DNA of 64,000 bases from Pictodentalium vernedei (GCA_031216915.1 CM062293.1:150358285-150422284); one strand, 5' to 3'; positions 10,361-20,667 are shown, counted from the stretch's first letter. Numbers and translations: made by a program. The notes: generated by a model not told the origin, from the letters alone.

Positions 10361-11025
10361 ATAATTAAGACAGTTGAGCTTCCCGAAAAAAGAGGAAACA
10401 GGACGAGGTAGTTTGCTGCTAGTATCTACTGTTTTGTGGTAGATAAATATGAGGTGAAGGTTCGGTTCATAGCCACGAAGTAACGGACAACCAATGTTGC
10501 AAAGGAACCTTACAGTGGTTCTAAATGTATTTTCGAATCTGAACATGTTTGAAAATGAAAATTCCGAGGAAGATATTTCTCTCTCACTATACATTGGAAC
10601 CTTTTTGATCGTTATTAAACGTCTCACTTCCCCGTGGGAAGTGGGAGGTGGGATAACGATGAAATAGTTGGGGATAACGACTGAAAAGCCCTAAATGGGA
10701 CTATCTCGCACATGCTTCATGCCTCACAACTGTGTACCAAACAAAGGTTAGCTCTGATACTTTTTATTTCGTTCTTCTTCATCTGCCAACAGCAAACTGG
10801 AATGTCTAAGGTCGTAACATCATCGTCCATTCTGCTACATTTTTGGATCTTCTTTTAAAAAGGGAAGACTACTTTGTATATTTTTTCATTATTGAATACA
10901 AAGTCCAAATCAAGCCTGCCATATTAAAATAAAAACTATCTTCTGAATTTCTTGAACTTGCGACAGCAATAGCACCTTTTGTCTTTTTAAAATTATTATC
11001 TTTCATGTCGACTAGGCAAGAGAGG
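10361..11025. other. no gene seen
   Basis: A 90-codon minus-strand frame (10355-10627) has no recognisable domain. Nothing else supported. Confidence 0.4.
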
Positions 11026-11427
11026 TACAGGCGGTCAAGGGGGCGCGGTGGCTCAGTTGGTAGAGATGCAGGCTGCAAGCCGAGAGGTCCTCGGTTCGAA
11101 TCCCACCTGCGGCAACCGCGTTGTGTACTTGGGCACGACACTTCACCCCGATTGCCTACACGGGGGCACGATGACGCTGTGTACTGAGGCGTACTGCACG
11201 TCGATGGTGCGCATGTCTTCAACCAATCTAACCCTGCCTGTGCTGCGGTGCAGAGTTCAGAGTTACGATGTTGGAGAGCTGACAGCTGCTCGTCGTTGCT
11301 CGGTGGTTCTCTCCGGGTACTCCGGCTTCCTCCACCCGTAAAACTGTCACGGTCACGATTAGCCATTGTGCATAAGTATGTGACCTTAAACACCAATAAA
11401 TAAATAAATAATAATACAGGCGGTCAA
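11026..11427 (+). mobile_element. full SINE, tRNA head, 13-bp target duplication
   Basis: SINE at 11039-11414 between two copies of TACAGGCGGTCAA (11026-11038 and 11415-11427). The head has a box A-like TGGCTCAGTTGGTAGAG and a box B GGTTCGAATCC. The body carries GTACTGAGGCGTACTGCACG and GGTGGTTCTCTCCGGGTACT, and the beta tail carries GGTCACGATTAGCCATTGTG and CACCAATAAATAAATAA. Such elements are copied by a partner LINE; no partner is complete in this window. Confidence 0.93.
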
Positions 11428-11496
11428 AATAATGAACACAATTAAGGTACCCAAAACATTTTAACTATTAATAATTTTGTTGTTGCTTCTTAACCT

Positions 11497-11736
11497 TTAA
11501 CCCTTTACCCAACGCAGACGATATCAAAATTTATTATTTTAAATATCATTTTTTCAAATTTTTCAAAAAATTTCAACAAAACCATATCATGTGACCCCTC
11601 GTTGGAACGAGCTCGTCCGAACGAGGGGTCACATGATATGGTTTTGTTGAAATTTTTTGAAAAATAATATTTTTTCAACTGCTGAATTTGCATATTACGC
11701 GGGCGGATGCGGCCGATTCGTTGGGTAAAGGGTTAA
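11497..11736. mobile_element. MITE family 1, subtype B, intact with TTAA duplication
   Basis: TTAA at 11497-11500 and 11733-11736 flank a 232-bp element with termini CCCTTTACCCAACG and CGTTGGGTAAAGGG. The near-perfect foldback around GGAACGAGCTCG extends through CATATCATGTGACCCCTCG. Near the right end, GCGGGCGGATGCGGCCG distinguishes subtype B from subtype A. Confidence 0.9.
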
Positions 11737-11767
11737 GTAAAGTCCTCAGATTATTTTTACGTTAATA

Positions 11768-11888
11768 TTTATTTATTTATTTATTGGTGTTAAGGTCACA
11801 TACTTACGCACAATGGCTAATCGTGACCGTGACAGTTTTGCGGGTGGAGGAAGCCGGAGTACCCGGAGAGAACCACCGGGCATCGTCG
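11768..11888 (-). mobile_element. SINE 3' fragment
   Basis: TTTATTTATTTATTGGTG, TAAGGTCACATACTTACGC, AATGGCTAATCGTGACC and GGAGGAAGCCGGAGTACCC are the reversed beta tail and the end of the body. Head and most of the body are absent, as expected of 5' truncation. Confidence 0.85.
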
Positions 11889-11941
11889 AATTTTACGTCA
11901 ATAACTACCGTATATACTTGTACGCAGCTGCAGATGACTAA

Positions 11942-12005
11942 ACAGTGTTTCTACATCACTGTTGGCTGTCTGTACAGACAGCCGATAATGATGTAAAGAC
12001 ACTGT
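11942..12005. repeat. imperfect palindrome, 32-bp arms
   Basis: ACAGTGTTTCTACATCA pairs with TGATGTAAAGACACTGT around a perfect centre GGCTGTCTGTACAGACAGCC. Confidence 0.75.
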
Positions 12006-12589
12006 CAAGATAAAATCATCATACAAGTAGAGTTCTCAAGCCACAATACATTTGAGACACCTTTTCTAGAGCAATATAAAAGGGTCAATTTGTGGTTGTA
12101 TGGGTACTAAGGGTTAACATTCTCCTCATCCGTGTCGAAATTTCAAGCAGCATCTCCTTTTTCCAAAATTAAACTGAGAATTTAACCAGTTCATTGTACT
12201 CTGTCAAACAAGATGATAATATTGGTAAAATTTCTAATTGCATAATGGCATACATTTGCTATAAGAAATTTCGTTCTTTTGACATCAGTGTGTTAGTGGT
12301 TAATTTGTCAATTCATATTCCATGATAACATTTTTACATTTGTTTGCTTTCTCAGCATTTCATCCGAAAACTTTCCCACACGCCTTATTGCAAGCGTTGA
12401 TATTTCCATGTTCAATTGTGGGACTGCTGCCAATCAAATGTGTATTCTTCTTGCGACAGATAATAAACTTGATGAGTTCTATTAGTATATGAATGAAGGC
12501 GTTGTATTCAAGAGACTGATTATAAAAAGAACACGTACTGTTGATAAAACTTCCAAATATCTTATAACCCTTGCAATTAAGTCCCTCGT
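12006..12589. other. no gene seen
   Basis: A minus-strand frame of about 114 codons (12360-12704) overlaps repeat S2 and shows no domain. Confidence 0.4.
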
Positions 12590-13012
12590 GGGAACCCTGG
12601 GAAGTAGAGCAGTGCTCTTTTTGTGGTAATCCAATCTCTGTTTTACAGGTAAAATACGACTCAATAACCAATGCTTGGGGTGGGAGCCCTTTAACCCTCT
12701 GCACTCTGATGTCAAAATGGTAAAGTTTTCAGCAGCAAATATTTCTCATAATGCAGTTAGATTTTTAACCAAATATACCTTGTTTGATAGAGCTCAATGA
12801 GCTCTGTCAAACAAGATATAATTGGTTGAATTCACAGTTGAACAAGAGAAAACAGAGTGACTGAAGAAAATTTGATTGTGCTACCAGAGTGCTAAGCCTT
12901 AAAATGGGCAACATGGGTATAAACGATTGGTTAAACTTGACTTTATATCCATGATGCGGTCACTGTTGTCCATTGTGGAGACGTATGTGATCTTACACAC
13001 CAATGAATAAAT
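12590..13012 (+). repeat. dispersed repeat S2 split by MITE family 2
   Basis: Left part: GAGCAGTGCTCTTTTTGTGG, TGTTTTACAGGTAAAATACG. Right part: GGGTATAAACGATTGG, GGTCACTGTTGTCCATTGTG and CACCAATGAATAAATAA. The two parts join at a single TTAA when the insertion 12695-12898 is removed, and this agrees with the uninterrupted copy near 10240. Confidence 0.7.
12691..12902. mobile_element. MITE family 2 with TTAA duplication, nested
   Basis: TTAA at 12691-12694 and 12899-12902 flank 204 bp whose ends share GCACTCTG in inverted orientation. The centre is a foldback TTGTTTGATAGAGCTCAATG...GAGCTCTGTCAAACAA. A second copy lies at 743-970. Non-coding. Confidence 0.8.
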
Positions 13013-13354
13013 AATTGCAATTAAGCCTTTTGAAGTAAACATTACAACAGGGTATGCATAAGTTCGACGCGAAGGAAAATATGATAGTCTATGAAAAGAC
13101 AGCTCCAAGCATGTACATCGGAAGCAATTGGTTATATTCTGTCAGCGCCAGTGGGGAACTAGTTGGTAATATATGTGATGTGGCATGCAGGTTTTTATGG
13201 GAAACAGAGGCAATATTTTTGTAATGGATACACATTGTGCCTCATGAGAAAACTGGGATAAGCTCTTTAAAATAGAACCTTCTGATGCCTCATGAGAAAA
13301 CAGAGACAAAGTTTTTATAATAGGATTCCTAGAGGGACGTGGCAACCATAAACG
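13013..13354. other. no gene seen
   Basis: Weak internal duplication: CCTCATGAGAAAAC recurs near 13241 and 13289, followed in both cases by a short shared context. No coding signal. Confidence 0.4.
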
Positions 13355-13413
13355 TATTCCCAGTTCCTTATTTGACATTCGTTATCAACCGATCAAATAA
13401 GGAACTGGGAATA
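13355..13413. repeat. perfect 21-bp-arm palindrome
   Basis: TATTCCCAGTTCCTTATTTG (13355 on) and its exact reverse complement ending at 13413, with a 17-nt loop. A version with only one arm plus the loop is present at 1238-1284. Confidence 0.85.
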
Positions 13414-13599
13414 AGTACCTCCTAGTGACTTATGAGAAAGCCAAGACAAGGTATTTGTTGTAATAGGGCCTCCTGGTCACTTCGGGTTTATATACTGTTT
13501 TTTCTCTCCACTTTTAAAACGAACGCACATAATCTCTAACCAGCGTATAGCTATTAAACATATTAGACCAATGCAAAGCACAAAATTGCCATTCAGATT

Positions 13600-13690
13600 T
13601 TACTATCTTTTTTATATTTTTCCTCTAAAACATAACTCGCATGACCCTTATTTTAACGAACTCCACGAGCTCGTTTCACATTGGTTTCCC
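13600..13690. mobile_element. MITE family 1 left-core remnant
   Basis: TAACTCGCATGACCC and AACGAACTCCACGAGCTCG resemble the centre of family 1. The sequence then runs straight into a tandem array. The outer terminus is not recognisable. Confidence 0.4.
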
Positions 13691-14520
13691 GGTGTTAACT
13701 TTAGTTTAGTAGGCCGAATCAAATGAAATTTGGTATGTAGATGTATCAACATAAACTGCTGGCCATGTTCGAATCGAGGTGCGGTCTGACAATTTTTGCC
13801 AGAGTTATGCCTCTTTTTTGACTCCGAAAATTCATTTTTCTTGGTTTCCCGATGATACTTTTAGTTATATTTGGGTAAATCAAATGAGATTTGGTATGTA
13901 GGTGTATATCAAGATAAAATACAGGTCAATTTCGAATTGGGGTGCGGTTCGATAATTTTTTCCAGAGTTATACCCATTTTAGGACCTCGAAAAATTCATT
14001 TTTTATTTGGTTTCCCGATGAAACCTTTAGTTACAGTTGGCCAGATCAAATGAAATTTGGAATGTGGGTGTATGAATATAAATTACAGGTCACGTTCGAA
14101 TTAGGGTGCGGTCCAACAATTTTTGCCAGAGTTATCCTCCTTTTTGGACTTTGAAAAATTCGTTTTGTTATAGTTTCCCGGTGATAACTTTAGTTATAGT
14201 TGGCCAAATCAAATGCAATTTGGTATGTAGGTGTATCACCATAAAATACAGGTCACGTTCGAATCAGGGTGGGGTCCGACAATTTTTGTCAGACTTATGC
14301 CCCTTGTCTAGCCCACTTTTTCTACTTCCAAAATTCATTTATTTTGGTTTATCGATGATAATTTTAGTTTTTGTTGATCAAATCAAATTAAATTTTGTTT
14401 GTAGGTGTACTAACATAAAATACAGGTCAAGTTTAAATCGGGGTTTGGTCCGACATTTCTTTGTAAGAGATATGTCTCTTTTTCGACTGAAAAATTTTAT
14501 TTTTTCAAGTTCCTCGAATT
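13683..14520. repeat. small satellite, about 165-bp unit, five copies
   Basis: Unit starts GGTTTCCCGATGATA or a variant at 13683, 13843, 14009, 14172 and 14346 (spacing 160-174 bp). Each unit has AAATCAAATGAAATTTGGTA, GTAGGTGTAT, ACAGGTCA, GGTGCGGTCCGACAATTTTT and GAGTTATGCCCCTTTTT. The open frames within it are a by-product of the period. Confidence 0.85.
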
Positions 14521-14599
14521 GCTTAATTTTTTGGAGGGACGTGTGGGCGGAAGGCCTTTTATTTTATAATCAAGAAAAGCCCTTAATAGTGTCGTTTTC

Positions 14600-14720
14600 T
14601 ATTAATGTTAGGTAAAGAGTTGATCCTTCACTTAACGAATCGGCCGCATCCTCCCACGTAATAGACAAATTCAGCATTAGAAAAAAATGTCAATAAAAAC
14701 CATGTAATGTGATCCCTCTC
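14600..14720. mobile_element. MITE family 1 ends, back to back
   Basis: GTTAGGTAAAGAGTTGA looks like a right terminus. CTTCACTTAACGAATCGGCC, followed by GCATCCTCCCACGTAATAG, is the start of a reversed subtype B copy, which is cut off near 14720. Confidence 0.5.
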
Positions 14721-15254
14721 TGTGCAACTAACATGGCGTCCTTTCATCGAATATCCCGCTCCAGTCCGCCTCTGTGACTTGACAAACTCTGTAATTCTTA
14801 ACTAAAAACCAGGTATCTTTGGGGGACACCCCTACTCAAGGATGCTTCCCGACGGCCCTGAAATAGGAGAGGTGGTGTCTGGCGGATTCTACTTAGCACA
14901 TCCATTTTCTATCACTGCTGTTATACGTCGAGAACAGAAGAGTTCGACACATGTTAAGTACACTTTTTATCAAGCCGCTATTAAGTAAGATTTTAATGTG
15001 ACTTAATTAATTTGTTATTACTAAATCAATTATAATTATGAATTTAACGGCATTGAGTCATTAAAACTGTACATTTTTAGCCGAAGTAGTCAATACATTT
15101 GCTGCGATATATCTCAATTATGATTCACTCGACAGTTGGTGACGTTTATTTTCATTAAACAAGCTCTTACGTCCATGCGCACCTGTCTCAAACATTGTGG
15201 TATTTGTTAATTTTGTTTGGTAATGAGTTAATTTCAAATGGACACTGCAAAACA
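14721..15254. other. no gene seen
   Basis: No coding frame or repeat recognised. Confidence 0.4.
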
Positions 15255-15370
15255 TTCCACTTCCTAAAGCTTCCAAAACATAGATTATGTCCTTTCATTG
15301 GCACGGACTGAACGAGCTAGTTCCAATGGGGGTCATAGCTATGTTTTGCAGTCAAAAATAGAAAAAGTTT
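15255..15370. mobile_element. MITE family 1 core, degenerate
   Basis: AAAACATAGATTATGTCCTT, TGAACGAGCTAGTTCCAAT and GGGTCATAGCTATGTTTTG form the family foldback. Termini are lost. Confidence 0.55.
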
Positions 15371-15747
15371 GGTTGTTCAACAATATTTTGTACAAGCGCC
15401 GTAATCCATATTTGATATATTTAAGAAACAGTTTGATGGACTGTTGTCTGCTAATCGTATTAGGGTTCATCCCTGTTTCATTCAGTGTGATTAAATTATT
15501 ACTGAACTTCCCTCCAAATTCAAATGTATTTGCCCATTTGCTTTTGGCAGTAAAACCACAGTATGTTATCCAACGATATCATTCAAGAACACGTGGTTCA
15601 AAAGGTAAGAGCAAAAATCTAAATTAACAATTCCAAAAGCGGATTTCCGATCCGTAAAGGTGGGCGAGGTGTTGACGAGAACGAAGAATGGCACAGAGTT
15701 ATGGAACAGAATGAAGTTATAAGTACCCCCAACTCCATGTGTGAACG

Positions 15748-16031
15748 CGGTTGCTCATTGTTTATCGCCTTGGACTTTACAAGAAAAGGTTAACGGTTCG
15801 ATACTGACTCGCGTCATCTGCGCTCTGGTTTTTTGACAAGACTCTTTATCTGTACTGTGAACAGATGCTAACTCTACTTGTTCGGGGATAGCAAGTTTGA
15901 GAGTCCGATAGTTGATCGCCGATGCTCGGTGGTTCTCTGCACATATTCAGTCTTCCTTCACCCGTACAATTGTCCGACATAATGTGATCCTGGTTGTTGA
16001 ATGTGTCGTCAAAGCCCAATAAACAAACGAC
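15748..16031 (+). mobile_element. SINE, internally deleted
   Basis: Head: GCGGTTGCTCATTG, GGACTTTACAAGAAAAGG, GGTTCGATACTGACTCG. The middle of the body is missing. The end has TGCTCGGTGGTTCTCTGC, GTACAATTGTCCGACA, GTGATCCTGG and the alpha tail ending CCCAATAAACAAACG. Confidence 0.7.
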
Positions 16032-16089
16032 TGTATATGTGCTTATGGTTACCTCACGTGATGTCAGGGGGAGGACTGAGCCAAGGAAA

Positions 16090-16480
16090 GCCACCGGGGA
16101 ATGCACCAACGGGGCCCCAAACCCTGAGAAAATTTTGATTTTGCGAACTGCACGAACGCGGCTTCCTTGCATCTGAGCGATCAATGGCAGTCCACATAGA
16201 GGACATTTCGATGGCATTTTTGTATCACCTTTATCGATCATTCGACAAAAAATGGTTCTACCAGCTGGGGGTAAGGGGGGAATCGGGAAAACCATAGTTC
16301 GGCCCAGTCGGGGAAAATTTTGATTTTTTTTTAAATTAAAGGAACGCCGTTTCCTTTCATCTGAGAGATCAATTGCAGACAAGACTGCTGGTATATCGAA
16401 ATGTCCTTGGCACGTTGTCCTCTGTGTTGGCAGTCCACACAGAGAACATTTCGATATACCGGCTGTGTATGTGATCATAA
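16090..16480. repeat. diverged duplication with an inverted repeat
   Basis: TTCCTTGCATCTGAGCGATC at 16161 and TTCCTTTCATCTGAGAGATC at 16351 start similar segments. GGTATATCGAAATGTCC (16391) is inverted at about 16448-16460 (CATTTCGATATACC) around CTCTGTGT/ACACAGAG. This could be a small foldback element; boundaries are not clear. Confidence 0.5.
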
Positions 16481-17627
16481 CTATTTCGCCTTTTGGTTAT
16501 TTTCACGAAATTTCACGTACGAAGAGTTGTTGAACTGCATCAGTTGTAGGGGCCCCAGGAATTTTCCCGGTGGACCATACGACCAGTCCACCTCGGCATG
16601 ATGTTTTTATTCCGTTCCTTGGCACGTTGCCAGATTCTTGAACTCGCACAACTTCTACTTGTATAATAATGTCGTGCGTATTTTGGCTGGTGTCTGAAGC
16701 AAAGATTACTGACCATGTCGTCAACAAGTGTCATATGTTTTGTGTTTACACAGGTGTTCGAATATGAACAGGAAATTGTGCCATTTTGTGTTAATTAATT
16801 GAAGGCAAATACCGTAACATTGGTTTCCACAATATTAATTAATCCAAGCAACATGTAAACCACTCAAGATTTGATATGGTCTCATCCCTGCTGCGTCAGT
16901 AATGAACGAGCACTGACCTGTAATTTTCTGCAGTTTTTCTTCCATCTGCAGGTATAATTGTACTAAATGCTTTCCCGTTGGCGACCATTATAACGTTCAG
17001 GCGAAAACATATATTTTCGCATCACTTTAATTTTGGCATTTAAATATTTTTGTCAATTGTAGCCCTTCAGACAACCTTTTTCTGACCAGAAAACAGGGGG
17101 TCATACAACAAATAGGAGAGAAAAACTGACATGAAGGGGAGTACCGGCCCCGTGCACATATTTTTCAGGAAATTCCCAAGAAGAACTGTATTTTTGGGGC
17201 CCCAAAATTCCTCAAATCACTCTCTTTATTTATCTGGAATATTCAACGATAATGCAAGATGTCAGTAGAATGATTAAAACATTTATTGAAACATATTTTC
17301 CCAAGGCTGCTTGATGTCGAAGATAGCATTTTCGGTGTGCAACATTTCAAGGTGGGTAACTCTGTTTCAGATATTTAGTACAGTCATACCTACAAAGGTC
17401 TCCTATCTCACTGTTTGTCGTGAAGACGTTTTTGGTTCAGAAAATAAAATTTGTCTTGTAATTTCTGAAAGATGAGAATAGATATATATATATATATTTA
17501 TATAAACCACTAGTGTTTTAGACAAGTAAAACAATGGCGGAGGATGACGGGTGGCAATGGGGCGAGCCCTAGCCCCCCTTTGAACTCAGGAATTTATAAC
17601 CGATTTCAGGAGTAATATTAACTCGCT
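16481..17627. other. no gene seen; short (TA)n at 17480
   Basis: No coding frame with recognisable content, only a short TATATATA stretch. Confidence 0.4.
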
Positions 17628-17968
17628 CTATCGCGGAGGCTCATTGGTTAGAGCACTGGAATTTAAACCGAAAGGTCGACGGTTCATTCCTGACCAGCAC
17701 CATCTGCGCCATAATTATTATGGCTAAGCCACTTAATCTCGATTGCCCATGTGAGGGTTCGGTGGAGCTGAAGTACGTCGATGGTGTACTTGCTTTTAAC
17801 CGCAGCTAACCCTGCTTGTGCCGGGTTAGTAAATTGGGGGTCCGATAGTTGCTCGCCGCTGCTCGCTGGCTCACTCCTGGTACTCTGGCTTATGTAAAAC
17901 TGACCAACATGATTCGACCTGGCTGTTGAAAGTGTCGTTAAACCCCATTAAATAAACAAACCAAACAA
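17628..17968 (+). mobile_element. SINE, tRNA head, alpha tail
   Basis: Head: CGGAGGCTCATTGGTTAGAG and GGTTCATTCC. Body: GTACGTCGATGGTG, CGCAGCTAACCCTGCTTGTG, GATAGTTGCTCGCCGCTGCTC. Tail: GTTGAAAGTGTCGTTAAACC, CATTAAATAAACAAAC. Diverged, so an older copy. Confidence 0.8.
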
Positions 17969-18339
17969 AACTTGGCTTCTTCTTGCGCGCCCAGTCTTAA
18001 ATTGAAGCCTGACTGCTCCTTGAGGCAATCTTCATTCGGGAGATAATGCATCATCCACATACACTGCTACTGGAGCATGTCCTGGAGACTCACAAACATC
18101 AAGACTGGAACGAGAAAGCATATATGAAAGAGTAGCACGAAAATAGTGTAGTTGTTTTCCGCGCTACGGTCTCCAACTGCAGTATTTCCGTGCTTCTATT
18201 TTCCTTGGGTGCGCCAAGCGTCCGACGCAACTATCTTATTTGCGCACTCAAGTATATAGGAAGGCCTCATGTTGTGTTGACGTTACTGGACTTTGGTGTG
18301 AATGCGATGTGAGTAACCCTTGTCTCAGTATAACCCCCC

Positions 18340-18373
18340 CCCCCCCCCCGCCCCATATCCACACACACACTTT
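18340..18373. repeat. poly-C and short (CA)n
   Basis: A run of about 17 C, then CACACACACAC shortly after. Confidence 0.9.
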
Positions 18374-18389
18374 AAAATGGTCGTGTTTC

Positions 18390-18503
18390 GATGCTGAAGA
18401 GGAGGATAGAGGAGTTCTCCCTAAGAACATTCTTGATCGAACACTGCTGCTGGAAGTGCTGGAATTTTGCAGTCAGCTGAAAGCTCTAGGGACTGAGGAG
18501 GTA
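18390..18503 (+). other. possible orphan exon, unrecognised
   Basis: An open stretch encodes EEEDRGVLPKNILDRTLLL and continues with an amphipathic EVLEFCSQLKALGTEE. It is followed at once by GTATAG, which could be a splice donor. Base composition is less AT-rich than the surroundings. No acceptor, no neighbouring exon and no known domain. It may be chance or a decayed coding piece. Confidence 0.2.
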
Positions 18504-18885
18504 TAGGGTTCATGCTTGAGCATCAATATGGAAGCGTATCCGGGGTCCACACATAAGCAGTTTAAATGCAGTGAATATTGAAGCTGTTCTGGCTTTGACT
18601 AATGCGGTAAAAATTAAGACCTATCATTGTGATGGAACACATGGTTTGTCGGATTCGGAAAGTTGGGATATTATCATCATTCATCAATCCTTCACCTCCC
18701 TGAAGACTGGGGATGTTTCAGGGGAAATGTCCGCACTTTTTGAAGTGGAACTTCCTGTCATTTCCCCCCATAATTTATTTATTTATCTACAGCGAAAAAA
18801 AAGAATAAGTTGTTAGTAATTGTGTTTGGAAATTTGGAAATATGGTTAATAATAAACGCAGATTTCATACTCAAACACTCACCAG

Positions 18886-19015
18886 TACTGGAGGAGTGTC
18901 CCATTGGTTAGTACACTGGACTTCAGAGAGAAATGTTGCAGGTTCGAGGGGTAATACATTAATCCGAATTGCCCGAGTGACAACACGGTGGTGGAGAGTG
19001 CTAATGCGAACAGAA
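18886..19015 (+). mobile_element. SINE head fragment
   Basis: GGAGTGTCCCATTGGTTAG, ACACTGGACTTCAGAGAGA, GCAGGTTCGAGG and TAATCCGAATTGCCCG correspond to the SINE head and early body. It ends where a reversed copy begins. Confidence 0.6.
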
Positions 19016-19029
19016 CATTAATGGTATTT

Positions 19030-19262
19030 TGGGGGGATTAGCGGCTCTTTCGACAGACAGGGTCACCTCGCGTCGGACAGTTTTACGGGTGGAGCAAACC
19101 GAAATACCCTGAGAGAACCACCGAGTAACGGCTAACCACTGCTAGACTCCCGACGTATTAACTCCGCGCATGCAGGGTCAGCATTGGTTGAAGACACGTG
19201 AACCATCAAAGTGCAGTACGCCTTAGTACCTAGCGCCATCGTGTCCTCAAGTGGGCAATCTA
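19030..19262 (-). mobile_element. SINE body, reversed
   Basis: TCGCGTCGGACAGTTTTACG, GAGAACCACCGAGTAACGG, CGTATTAACTCCGCGC, GTGCAGTACGCCTTAGTACC and TCCTCAAGTGGGCAATC match the reversed alpha-type body. Confidence 0.75.
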
Positions 19263-19268
19263 GTTAAG

Positions 19269-19420
19269 AAGTATGAACCTGCTCGTCCTTTGCGATCAGC
19301 TACTAAGTGCAATCTTGTTCAGAATGCAGGAAAGCTGGTCCCGGCTGGCGATCGGGCCTTCTGTGTTACGGCGCCGCATTTGTGGAGTGCGTTGCCTGAC
19401 GACATCGAGGGACCACAGTC

Positions 19421-19422
<2 letters not shown>
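19269..19422 (+). pseudogene. non-LTR retrotransposon RT C-terminal fragment
   Basis: Encodes the closing segment typical of CR1/L2/jockey-like ORF2 proteins: RPLRSATKCNLV, then GDRAFCVTAPHLWSALPDDI. In known families this block follows the reverse transcriptase and ends the polyprotein. Here only about 50 codons survive, followed directly by a long (TTA)n tract that probably grew from the element's 3' tail. The upstream side joins a reversed SINE, so the piece is a 5'-truncated insertion. It cannot encode an active enzyme. Confidence 0.75.

Positions 19423-19491
<69 letters not shown>
19420..19491. repeat. (TTA)n microsatellite
   Basis: About 23 TTA units with no visible interruption. It follows the LINE fragment directly. 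Confidence 0.95.
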
Positions 19492-19509
19492 GTCGGTTTG
19501 AAGTCCAAA

Positions 19510-19745
19510 TAACGTAACCAGTGAGCCACCGCGATTCAATGGTGCACTTACTTTATCCCAACGCTAACTCGGCTTGTGACGGGTTTGAGCACTGGGGAGT
19601 CCGATAGTTACTCGATAGTTCTTTTTAGGTACTCAGCCCTCCCCCACCCACCCCCACCCCCCTCTCCCTTCGCGAAAAAACGGGCTTACATGATGTCGCC
19701 CTTTCGGCTGTTGAAAGTACCTCTACAACCGAACAAACAAACTAC
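19510..19745 (+). mobile_element. SINE body/tail, broken
   Basis: GAGCCACCGCGATTC, ATGGTGCACTTAC, CGCTAACTCGGCTTGTGACG, GAGTCCGATAGTTACTCG and GGCTGTTGAAAGTACC follow SINE order with gaps. A C-rich stretch (19625-19668) interrupts it. Confidence 0.5.
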
Positions 19746-20207
19746 AAAAACAGGAACACGTATATGAGAAAATCTTGGAATATTTCGAAATTCAAGGTTT
19801 GGCTTGGGAGCGGAGATCGGCCGACCTTCAAGGTTACATGATTATTTCTATCATGCAGTAGAGCACTGCGATGCTTCGAGGTTCGATTCCATTTCGAATC
19901 TTTAGTTGATATTCGGTTCGATTCGAAATCGGCTACCCGATTCGTTTTTTCTAGATTCTTTTTCAAAGGAATATAGCCTGGTATCAGCCGTCTTCACGTC
20001 TCACAAAACGTATAGTTCAGGTGGAAATCCTGCATAAATAATGTTACAATGAAAGACTGAGTGTGCATATAACTTCCGCGACCTCAACATAAATAACACC
20101 TTCCCTCATGCCACCAGCCATGCTAATTCCATTATCACTAGTCCCTTCCACTGTTAAATGCAAATTTAAGGTTTCCAAGCAATGTTGACGATGAACAATA
20201 TAACAAT
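19746..20207. other. no gene; TTCGATTCG-rich stretch
   Basis: CGAGGTTCGATTCCATTTCG and GGTTCGATTCGAAATCGG (19875-19950) resemble the centre of the foldback at 20737. No coding signal. Confidence 0.4.
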
Positions 20208-20667
20208 AACATTGTTTTGGAGGGCATTGTGGTTCATTGGCGAACCTGCAGCAATGATGAACAGTCCGAGGGTTTATTAAAGGCCCGAGACGAAGTCGAG
20301 GGCCGTTAATAAGCCCAAGGGCTGTTCATCATTGCTGCAGGGCCGAAAATGAATCATGATGTCTGACAACAATCATGTTATTACTATTATTACCACTCCC
20401 TGGTACAGCTAACCGCACGAGGGAATTGCTGGAAGAAATAATCACTGAAGTCGGTTCGATATTTCTGTTTCGATCGTGCGTTCGACTTCAGTTCAGAAAT
20501 ACAAAGGGACGTCATCCGAATGGGAGTAATTCATTAGACCATGGAATCTGAAAATAGCCGGGCCACGGGCCGCTGATGGCTATTTATACCATTATCGCAC
20601 GCGGCGCGACTCCGTCGAATGACGTCACTGAAATTATGGAGTTTTAACGGCCCTCCAAAATCATGTT
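20208..20667. mobile_element. foldback element with terminal TTTTGGAGGGC
   Basis: Ends ACATTGTTTTGGAGGGC and GCCCTCCAAAATCATGTT are inverted. Inside is a strong imperfect palindrome from GCAGCAATGATGAACAG to CTGTTCATCATTGCTGC (20250-20340). No ORF of note; non-autonomous DNA element by inference. Confidence 0.65.

Noticed and set aside
11048..11105. tRNA gene
   Set aside because: Box A and box B are present, but the sequence runs on into the SINE body and beta tail and is flanked by a 13-bp duplication. Same for 40385 and 63090.
13683..14520. CRISPR-like array or coding frames in the 165-bp repeats
   Set aside because: Units are contiguous and diverged, with no constant repeat/unique spacer pattern; the frames follow the period.
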